9,288 nt of DNA, from positions 1 through 9,288 of the forward strand of contig JAEZAI010000654.1 of the NCBI GenBank assembly GCA_023427825.1. The letters run 5' to 3'. This DNA comes from Actinomycetes bacterium. GTDB lineage: Bacteria; Actinomycetota; Acidimicrobiia; Acidimicrobiales; Microtrichaceae. Within the stretch, counting starts at the first letter, position 1. Every line of letters starts with the position of its first letter. The position numbers and the translations under genes are program-made. This document shows positions 1-5,614 of the stretch, piece by piece. A model generated the notes under the pieces. It did no database searches. It worked only from the letters and a program-made list of their open reading frames with translations, and was not told the origin of the DNA.

Positions 1-7
1 GCACCCG

Positions 8-688
8 GTGTCAAACAGCACTCACACCCATATTCCGGTCCACCCCGCCCCCGCCGCCGACGAAGCCGCACCCCCCGTCCCTCCCGCAGAGGAACGGCCG
101 GGGCTGCGCGAGCGGAAGAAGGAGCAGAAGCGCGAGCGCCTGCAGCAGGCCGCGTTCGAGCTGTTCGCCGAGCGCGGCTTCGACAACGTGACCGTCGACG
201 AGGTGGCGGAGCACGCCGAGGTCTCGAAGAGCACGCTCTTCCGGTACTTCGAGACCAAGGAGGACCTGCTCCTGGCCGACTCCCGGGCCCACCGCGACGC
301 ACTCCTGGCCGCGTTCGCGGCACGTCCCGCGGACGAGCCGGTGCTGCGGTCGCTGCGCGAGGCGCTGCAGTCCCTGGCCCGTGACTACCAGGCGGACCGC
401 GGCCGGGCGGTGCAGCGGGCACGGATCATGCACGACTCGCCGTCGCTCGCCTCGCGCTCCGTCGAGCGCCAGATCGCGTGGGAGGAGGGGCTGGCGGCCG
501 TCATACTCCCCCGCCTCGCCGACCGCGACGACCCCGAGACGCGCGCAGCGGTCCTGGCCGGCGCCGCCATGGCCGCCGTCCGGGTGGCCACGCGCCGGTG
601 GCTCGCCACCGATGACGACTCCCAGATGATCGACCACGTCCTGAACGCTCTCGACGTGCTGTCCCACGAGATGAAGGGTTCCGACTGA
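8..688 (+). CDS. TetR/AcrR-family transcriptional regulator
   Basis: This is a predicted cytoplasmic DNA-binding repressor of 226 residues, a normal TetR length. The first ~35 residues are a Pro/Ala-rich extension. A basic stretch (RERKKEQKRERL) then leads into the TetR DNA-binding domain at about residues 43-90, with the recognition helix around VSKSTLFRYFETKEDLL. The remaining helices (about 100-225) form the ligand/dimer domain; the segment around RARIMHDSPSL and the later WEEGLAAVILPRL resembles MftR/AcrR-type C-terminal domains. The GTG at 8 is the only visible start before the domain, but the window begins just upstream, so an earlier start and the ribosome binding site cannot be judged. 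The stop lies 2 nt before the ATG of the ABC gene, so the two are very likely co-transcribed and the regulator probably controls the exporter. The ligand is unknown. Any operator would lie upstream of the window. Confidence 0.9.
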   Translation: MSNSTHTHIPVHPAPAADEAAPPVPPAEERPGLRERKKEQKRERLQQAAFELFAERGFDNVTVDEVAEHAEVSKSTLFRYFETKEDLLLADSRAHRDALLAAFAARPADEPVLRSLREALQSLARDYQADRGRAVQRARIMHDSPSLASRSVERQIAWEEGLAAVILPRLADRDDPETRAAVLAGAAMAAVRVATRRWLATDDDSQMIDHVLNALDVLSHEMKGSD

Positions 689-690
689 CG

Positions 691-2424
691 ATGCTCATCG
701 AGATGCTGCGGGACTTCCTGCGGCCCTACCGCAAACGGCTGCTCGTGGTCCTCGCGCTGACCACGGTGCAGACGATGTGCGTGCTGTTCCTGCCCACGCT
801 CAACGCCGACATCATCGACAACGGCGTGATCACGGGCGACACCGACTACATCTGGCGGGTCGGCGGGATCATGCTCGCCGTCACCCTGGTGCAGGTGGTG
901 TTCGCGGTCGGAGCGGTCTACGTGGGGTCCAAGGTCGCGATGGCGTTCGGGCGCGACGTCCGCGGTGCGCTCTTCCACAAGGTGACCGGGTTCGCGGCCC
1001 AGGACGTCGCCCAGTTCGGCGCACCGTCGCTCATCACCCGCATCACCAACGACGTCACCCAGGTGCAGATGCTCGTGCTGATGACGTGCACCCTCCTGGT
1101 GGCGGCGCCGATCACGATCGTCGGCGGCGTGATCATGGCGGTCCGGGAGGACGGCACGCTCTCGCTGCTCCTCCTGGTCAGCGTGCCCGTGCTGGTGATC
1201 GCGATCGGCTCGATCGTCGTGCGGATGATCCCCCTGTTCCAGGTCATGCAGGACCGGATCGACCGCATCAACGAGATCCTGCGCGAGCAGATCACGGGCA
1301 TCCGGGTGGTGCGGGCGTTCGTGCGGGAGAACGACGAGGCCGCCCGGTTCGCCGGGTCCAACGAGCAGCTCACGGCCACGTCGCTGGGCGCCGGCCGTCT
1401 GATGGCGTTCATGTTCCCGATCGTGGTGGCGGTGCTGAACCTGTCGAGCGTGGCCGCCATCTGGTTCGGCGCCGACCGCATCGCCGACGGGAAGATGCAG
1501 ATCGGCGCGCTGATCGCGTTCCTCAGCTACCTCATCCAGATCCTCATGTCGGTGATGATGGGCACCTTCGTGGCCGTGCTCACGCCGCGTGCATCTGTCA
1601 GCGCCAACCGGATCGGCGAGGTGCTCCACACCGAGTCCTCGGTCCCACAGCCGGTCGACCCCGTCACCGACCTGGTCGAGCGTCCCGGGCTGCGCTTCGA
1701 GCACGTCGAGTTCCGCTACCCGGGGGCGGAGCACCCCGTGCTCTGCGACCTGTCGTTCGAGGCGCTGCCGGGCACCACGTTCGCCATCATCGGTTCCACC
1801 GGCTCGGGCAAGACGACGCTGATCGACCTGGTCCCCCGCCTGTACGACGCCACCGCCGGCACGGTGGCGGTGGGCGGCGTCGACGTGCGCGAGCTCGACC
1901 AGGAGCTGCTGTGGAGCCGCATCGGCCTGGTGCCGCAGAAGCCGTTCCTGTTCTCCGGCACGGTCGCCAGCAACCTGCGCCACTCGAACCCGTCCGCGAC
2001 CGACGACGAGCTCTGGGAGGCGCTGCAGATCGCGCAGGCGGAGGACTTCGTACGGGCCATGCCGGACGGGTTGCAGTCCAGGATCGCCCAGGGCGGCTCC
2101 AACGTGTCGGGCGGTCAGCGCCAGCGCCTGGCGATCGCCCGGGCCCTCGTGCGGCGCCCCGGCATCTACCTGTTCGACGACTCGTTCTCGGCCCTGGACC
2201 TGGCGACCGATGCCCGGCTCCGGGCCGCGTTGGAACCGGTGGTGGCCGACGCGGTGACCGTGATCGTGGCCCAGCGGGTGTCGACCATCCGACACGCGGA
2301 CCAGATCCTGGTGCTCGAGGACGGCCTGACAATGGGGCTGGGTAGCCACACCGAGCTCCTCGAGACCTGCCCGACGTACGCGGAGATCGTGGCGTCGCAG
2401 CTGACGGCGGAGGAGGCGGCATGA
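691..2424 (+). CDS. ABC exporter half-transporter, degenerate-site subunit of a heterodimer
   Basis: A 577-residue membrane protein with an N-terminal six-helix type IV exporter domain (about 15-320) fused to a nucleotide-binding domain (about 335-570). Visible motifs: Walker A GSTGSGKTT (368-376), Q-loop Gln416, signature VSGGQ (472-476), Walker B LFDD (494-497) and D-loop SALD (500-503). Two catalytic positions deviate. The glutamate after Walker B is Asp497, and the H-loop histidine is Gln528 in the sequence AQRVST. In known heterodimeric exporters such as TM287/288 and BmrCD this pattern marks the subunit whose Walker motifs build the non-hydrolysing site. Its own canonical signature would complete the active site of the partner encoded next (2495-4390). 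The pair matches, from memory, the order and sizes of M. tuberculosis Rv1273c/Rv1272c. The substrate (drug, lipid or other hydrophobic compound) cannot be read from sequence. The ATG start is 2 nt after the TetR stop. Confidence 0.93.
   Translation: MLIEMLRDFLRPYRKRLLVVLALTTVQTMCVLFLPTLNADIIDNGVITGDTDYIWRVGGIMLAVTLVQVVFAVGAVYVGSKVAMAFGRDVRGALFHKVTGFAAQDVAQFGAPSLITRITNDVTQVQMLVLMTCTLLVAAPITIVGGVIMAVREDGTLSLLLLVSVPVLVIAIGSIVVRMIPLFQVMQDRIDRINEILREQITGIRVVRAFVRENDEAARFAGSNEQLTATSLGAGRLMAFMFPIVVAVLNLSSVAAIWFGADRIADGKMQIGALIAFLSYLIQILMSVMMGTFVAVLTPRASVSANRIGEVLHTESSVPQPVDPVTDLVERPGLRFEHVEFRYPGAEHPVLCDLSFEALPGTTFAIIGSTGSGKTTLIDLVPRLYDATAGTVAVGGVDVRELDQELLWSRIGLVPQKPFLFSGTVASNLRHSNPSATDDELWEALQIAQAEDFVRAMPDGLQSRIAQGGSNVSGGQRQRLAIARALVRRPGIYLFDDSFSALDLATDARLRAALEPVVADAVTVIVAQRVSTIRHADQILVLEDGLTMGLGSHTELLETCPTYAEIVASQLTAEEAA
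2409..2416 (+). promoter_or_regulatory. Strong Shine-Dalgarno inside the ABC1 3' end
   Basis: GGAGGAGG lies 4 nt before the ATG at 2421, which overlaps the stop of the first ABC gene as ATGA. This is a well-placed ribosome binding site for the 25-codon mini-ORF at 2421-2498, or for an ancestral start of the second ABC gene. It also encodes the Glu-Glu-Ala end of the upstream protein, so part of the match may come from coding use of GAG codons. Confidence 0.5.
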
Positions 2425-2436
2425 GCGCCAGCGAGT
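2416..2436 (+). repeat. Direct repeat copy 1 (start-codon region)
   Basis: This 21-bp segment matches 2490-2510 at 19 of 21 positions with an offset of 74 bp; the mismatches are at 2428 and 2429. Both copies contain GCGGCATGAGCG followed two bases later by AGCGAGT. The copies flank the palindromic element of the ABC-ABC junction, each contains an ATGA start/stop overlap, and each would begin a protein with Met-Ser-x-Ser-Glu. Confidence 0.65.
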
Positions 2437-2498
2437 GGCGGGCAGCGTCAGCCGCCGAGGGGGTCCGGGGGCGCAGCCCCCGAGGGGGTGCGGCATGA
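2421..2498 (+). CDS. Possible 25-codon coupling mini-ORF between the two ABC genes
   Basis: An ATG at 2421 overlaps the TGA of the upstream ABC gene (ATGA, 2421-2424). It opens 25 codons that end at a TGA (2496-2498), which in turn overlaps the ATG of the downstream ABC gene (ATGA, 2495-2498). The peptide begins MSASEWRAAS and has no recognisable domain. A good Shine-Dalgarno (GGAGGAGG, 2409-2416) precedes it. Its reading frame runs through the GC hairpin at 2466-2482. It may act as a translational relay that carries ribosomes from the first to the second subunit of the heterodimer. It may equally be the leftover start of an ancestral second gene displaced by insertion of the hairpin element. 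There is no evidence that the peptide itself has a function. Confidence 0.35.
   Translation: MSASEWRAASAAEGVRGRSPRGGAA
2455..2489 (+). repeat. GC-rich palindromic element flanked by a 10-bp direct repeat
   Basis: A perfect hairpin, CGGGGGC-GCA-GCCCCCG (2466-2482, 7-bp stem, 3-nt loop), sits between two exact copies of CCGAGGGGGT (2455-2464 and 2480-2489). The whole unit occupies the short gap between two tightly coupled genes. It looks like the small palindromic repeats (a G-run, a short loop and a C-run near a GGTCC) scattered through many actinobacterial genomes. That family resemblance is from memory and was not searched. It is followed by no T-run, lies within an operon, and is unlikely to be an efficient terminator. 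It could affect mRNA stability or the ratio of the two subunits. Confidence 0.6.
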
Positions 2499-2510
2499 GC
2501 GAGAGCGAGT
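2490..2510 (+). repeat. Direct repeat copy 2 (start-codon region of the second ABC gene)
   Basis: This is the partner of 2416-2436, with 19 of 21 bases identical. It carries the chosen ATG of the second ABC gene (2495). A GAGGGGGT run at 2482-2489 lies 5 nt upstream of that ATG and can serve as its ribosome binding site. Confidence 0.65.
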
Positions 2511-4390
2511 CCTCCTCCGAGCAGGCGGCCAAGATCAACGAGGGGACGCGCGGCGCAATGGGGCGCTTCGGCGCGGCGGGCATGCCGCTCGAGCGGTCCA
2601 AGGACCTGAAGGGCAGCGTGCGCCGGCTGGCGTCGCGCATGGCGCCCGAGCGGGTCGGCGTGATCGTCGTCGTGCTCCTCGGCATCGTCAGCGTGGGCCT
2701 GCTGGTGCTGGGACCCCGCATCCTGGGCACGGCCACGCAGACGATCGTCGACGGCGTCATCGACCAGATGGGGGGCGGAGAGGGGATCGACTTCGGCCAC
2801 CTGCACCGGATCCTGCTCCTGGCGGCCGGCGTGTACGTCGTGGCGGTCAGCCTGTCGTACCTGCAGAACTGGCTCGTCGCCGGCGTCGTCCAGCGCGCCA
2901 TGTACCGGCTGCGCGAGGACGTCGAGACGAAGCTCAGCCGGATGCCGCTCAGCTACGTCGACCGCCAACCGCGCGGCGACCTGCTCAGCCGCGTGACCAA
3001 CGACATCGACAACCTGGCGCAGAGCATGCAGCAGACGTTGAGCCAGCTGCTCTCGTCGTCGCTCCAGCTCGTCGGCGTGCTGGTGATGATGTTCACGATC
3101 TCGTGGAAGCTCGCGCTCGTGACCGTGATCATCGTCCCGGTCACGATCGTCACGATGCGGGCGATCACGTCGCGCTCCAAGCAGCGCTTCGTGGACCAGT
3201 GGCGCCACACCGGGATGCTCAACGCCCAGGTGGAGGAGGCCTTCACGGGCCACGCGCTCGTCAAGGTGTACAACCGCCAGGCGGACGTCGAGGAGCGGTT
3301 CCGCCAGAAGAACGAGGAGCTCTACGACGCCAGCGCGGCGGCCCAGTTCATGTCGGGCTCCATCCAGCCGTCGGTGATGTTCCTGGGGAACGTCAACTAC
3401 GTGCTGATCGCGCTGCTCGGTGGCCTGATGGTCACGAACGGCACGATGAACATCGGTGACATCCAGGCGTTCATCCAGTACTCCCGCCAGTTCACCCAAC
3501 CGCTCACGCAGCTCGCCTCGATGATCAACGTCATGCAGTCGGGCATCGCCTCGGCCGAGCGGGTGTTCGAGCTGCTCGACGCGCCCGAGGAGCCCGACGA
3601 CGCCACGACCGACCTGTCGCAGGTCGACGTCCGCGGCCGCGTCGAGTTCCGCGAGGTCGACTTCTCGTACAACCCGGACAAGCCGCTGATCGAGGACCTG
3701 TCGCTCGTGGCCGAGCCCGGCCAGACGGTGGCGATCGTGGGACCGACGGGCGCGGGCAAGACCACGATGGTCAACCTGATCATGCGGTTCTACGACGTCG
3801 ACTCGGGAGCGATCCTGCTGGACGGCGTCGACACGTCGACGATCCGGCGCCAGGACCTCCGCCGCCACATGGGCATGGTGCTGCAGGACACGTGGCTGTT
3901 CGGCGGGACGATCCGCGAGAACATCGCCTACGGCAACCTGACCGCCACCGAGGACCAGATCCTGGAGGCGGCGCGGGCCACCTACGTCGACCGGTTCGTG
4001 CACTCGCTGCCCGACGGCTACGACACGATCATCGACGACGAGGGGGGCACGGTCTCCGCCGGCGAGAAGCAGCTGCTGACGATCGCCCGCGCGTTCCTGG
4101 CCGATCCGACGATCCTGATCCTCGACGAGGCGACGAGCTCCGTGGACACCCGCACCGAGGTGCTCATCCAGCGGGCGATGGCCGCGCTGCGCAGCAACCG
4201 GACGAGCTTCGTGATCGCCCACCGGCTGTCGACCATCCGGGACGCGGACACGATCCTGGTGATGGAGCACGGCCACATCGTCGAGCAGGGCAACCACGAG
4301 GAGCTGCTCGCCGCGGACGGCGCCTACGCCCGGCTCTACAACGCGCAGTTCGCGGGCGCCGCGGTCGACGTGGACGCCGAGGCCAGCTGA
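2495..4390 (+). CDS. ABC exporter half-transporter, catalytic-site subunit of a heterodimer
   Basis: A 631-residue partner of the preceding ABC protein. A polar N-terminal stretch of ~50 residues, ending in LERSKDLKGSVRRLASRMAPER, precedes the first membrane helix (about 54-74). The exporter membrane domain runs to about residue 355, and the nucleotide-binding domain follows. Motifs: Walker A GPTGAGKTT (416-424), Q-loop Gln464, Walker B LILDE (541-545) with catalytic Glu545, D-loop SSVD, and H-loop His576 (AHRLST). The signature reads VSAGE (520-524) rather than LSGGQ. In heterodimeric exporters the deviant signature faces the degenerate Walker site of the other subunit, exactly complementary to the Asp497/Gln528 partner. 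I chose the ATG at 2495 because GAGGGGGT lies 5 nt upstream and family members share this N-terminal style. An in-frame GTG at 2435 would add 20 atypical residues translated from the hairpin. The downstream gap is convergent with uppP. Confidence 0.93.
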   Translation: MSESESSSEQAAKINEGTRGAMGRFGAAGMPLERSKDLKGSVRRLASRMAPERVGVIVVVLLGIVSVGLLVLGPRILGTATQTIVDGVIDQMGGGEGIDFGHLHRILLLAAGVYVVAVSLSYLQNWLVAGVVQRAMYRLREDVETKLSRMPLSYVDRQPRGDLLSRVTNDIDNLAQSMQQTLSQLLSSSLQLVGVLVMMFTISWKLALVTVIIVPVTIVTMRAITSRSKQRFVDQWRHTGMLNAQVEEAFTGHALVKVYNRQADVEERFRQKNEELYDASAAAQFMSGSIQPSVMFLGNVNYVLIALLGGLMVTNGTMNIGDIQAFIQYSRQFTQPLTQLASMINVMQSGIASAERVFELLDAPEEPDDATTDLSQVDVRGRVEFREVDFSYNPDKPLIEDLSLVAEPGQTVAIVGPTGAGKTTMVNLIMRFYDVDSGAILLDGVDTSTIRRQDLRRHMGMVLQDTWLFGGTIRENIAYGNLTATEDQILEAARATYVDRFVHSLPDGYDTIIDDEGGTVSAGEKQLLTIARAFLADPTILILDEATSSVDTRTEVLIQRAMAALRSNRTSFVIAHRLSTIRDADTILVMEHGHIVEQGNHEELLAADGAYARLYNAQFAGAAVDVDAEAS

Positions 4391-4482
4391 CCGCGAACGT
4401 CGCCGGCCCGGCCCGGCCCCGTTCTCCGGACACCTGAGTACCGCTGCGGTCGTCCGCCGTCGTCAGAAACGGAAGCGGGTCG

Positions 4483-5490
4483 TCAGATGGTGCCGGCCAG
4501 GAGGAGGCCGGCCGTGATGGCCGCCGCCGCGAAGCGGTACCAGGCAAAGATCTTGAGGTCGTGGTGCTCCAGATACGAGACGAGCCACTTGATGGCGACC
4601 ACCGCCGACACGAACGCGGCGAACACGCCGAGCAGCGGCATGAGGACCCCGAACTGCTCGATGAGCACGTCGCCGTCCTTGGCCATCTTGAACACCGACG
4701 CCGCGGTCAGCGTGGCGAAGCCGAGCAGGAAGCTGAACTCGACCGCGGCCGGCACGGCCACGCCGAGCAGCAGTGCGGCCAGGATCGTCGTCAGCGACCG
4801 GCTCGTCCCGGGCCACAGCGCCAGGCACTGGGCGACGCCGATGATGAGCGCCTGGCGGTAGGTGATGTCCAGCAGCGGGTCGGTGCCGGGCTCGGCCTTC
4901 TGACCGCGGTCGGGGATCCGGCCGCTGCGCTCGAGCACCAGGATCACGATGCCGCCGACGACCCAGGCGGCGACGATCGGCCACGGGCCGAACAGGGCGT
5001 CCTCGATGGCGTCGTCGAAGAGGAAGCCGAGGATCGCGGAGGGCAGGAACGCGATCACCAGGACGATCAGCAGGTGGCGACCGGCGGCGTCACGGCCGAA
5101 CAGACCCTTGATCATCGACACGAAGCGCTTCCAGAACAGGCCGACGACCGCCAGGATCGCCCCGAACTGGATGGCCACCGCGTAGGTGTTGACCGCGTCG
5201 AGACCTGCACTGCCCTCCTCGCTCGGCAGCCCGAGCAGCCGGGACACGACGAGCAGGTGGCCCGTGGAGGAGATCGGCAGGTACTCGGTGACGCCCTCGA
5301 CGATCCCGAGGATGATCGCCTGCCACCACGAGAGCAGCTCCTCACCCGCCTCGGCGGCTGCACCGGCGACCGCCGCGGCGTCCGCCGGCCGGGCCACGAG
5401 CACGAGGAGCGCCATCGCGAGTGACGCGAACATCGCCACCCGGTACCGGGGCGAGGCCAGGCGCCAGGAGGTGACCAGTCGTTCGGGCAT
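4483..5490 (-). CDS. uppP: Undecaprenyl-diphosphatase UppP (BacA family)
   Basis: An integral membrane enzyme that dephosphorylates undecaprenyl diphosphate to the monophosphate, recycling the lipid carrier of peptidoglycan and other wall polymers; high levels give bacitracin resistance. The diagnostic motif EGVTE (Glu65 to Glu69) is followed by YLPISSTGH (Ser74, Ser75, His78). The second motif, PGTSRS (227-232, Arg231), continues LTTI instead of the common GAT variant. The hydrophobic helices match the family topology. At 335 residues it is about 60 longer than the usual ~270. Most of the excess is an N-terminal segment (1-53) with basic residues, a hydrophobic core (MALLVLVA) and Ala-rich AxA sites, resembling a signal peptide or extra helix. 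The ATG at 5490 is the best start; no strong Shine-Dalgarno is visible, and Met20 is an alternative. It converges on the exporter operon and diverges from the third ABC gene. Confidence 0.95.
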   Translation of the reverse strand: MPERLVTSWRLASPRYRVAMFASLAMALLVLVARPADAAAVAGAAAEAGEELLSWWQAIILGIVEGVTEYLPISSTGHLLVVSRLLGLPSEEGSAGLDAVNTYAVAIQFGAILAVVGLFWKRFVSMIKGLFGRDAAGRHLLIVLVIAFLPSAILGFLFDDAIEDALFGPWPIVAAWVVGGIVILVLERSGRIPDRGQKAEPGTDPLLDITYRQALIIGVAQCLALWPGTSRSLTTILAALLLGVAVPAAVEFSFLLGFATLTAASVFKMAKDGDVLIEQFGVLMPLLGVFAAFVSAVVAIKWLVSYLEHHDLKIFAWYRFAAAAITAGLLLAGTI

Positions 5491-5553
5491 TCGGACAGCT
5501 TGCCCGGGCCCCGGCGCCGATCCAAAGCGCTGGTCCCGCGACACCTGTGGAAG

Positions 5554-5570
5554 CCGCCGGGTCCCGGCGG
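5554..5570. promoter_or_regulatory. Perfect 17-bp palindrome in the uppP/ABC3 divergent region
   Basis: CCGCCGGG-T-CCCGGCGG is an 8+1+8 bp perfect inverted repeat; one more A/T pair at 5552/5572 flanks a single G/G mismatch. It lies between two divergent genes, where no transcript from a neighbouring gene needs to stop, and ends about 22 bp before a possible -10 element of the ABC gene. That position suits an operator bound by a dimeric regulator. The high GC content of the region makes short palindromes more likely by chance, so the role is an inference. Confidence 0.4.
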
Positions 5571-5592
5571 GTGGGGTCCGTGGGGCCGGCGG

Positions 5593-5598
5593 TAGGTT
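5593..5598 (+). promoter_or_regulatory. Possible -10 element of the third ABC gene
   Basis: TAGGTT fits the actinobacterial TAnnnT -10 pattern in an otherwise GC-only stretch and lies 17 nt before the ATG at 5615. No clear TTGAC-like -35 is present. If used, the mRNA leader would be very short or absent, which is common in high-GC actinobacteria. Low confidence. Confidence 0.3.
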
Positions 5599-5614
5599 CG
5601 GCCGGGTGAGGCCG

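Noticed and set aside
2435..2494. GTG start for the second ABC gene
   Set aside because: It would translate the hairpin element into a Gly/Arg/Pro stretch unlike the family; ATG 2495 has a better ribosome binding site.
385..2901. Very long open frame on the minus strand opposite tetR and ABC1
   Set aside because: It is antisense to two clear genes, is rich in Arg/His/Asp with no domain, and is the usual shadow of high-GC codon use.
1787..4297. Long minus-strand open frame opposite both ABC genes
   Set aside because: The same shadow effect; low-complexity composition and it overlaps well-supported ABC domains.
4440..4450. ACCGC-T-GCGGT as a terminator between the convergent genes
   Set aside because: A 5-bp stem with a 1-nt loop cannot form a stable hairpin, and no T-run follows.
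4561..5424. Plus-strand open frame of 287 codons opposite uppP
   Set aside because: Antisense to the clear UppP motifs; its composition (His, Asp, Arg, Gln) is typical of a shadow frame.
5186..5614. Upstream extension of the third ABC gene
   Set aside because: The frame is open but antisense to uppP, and the translated segment has no ABC similarity; the exporter begins near 5615.
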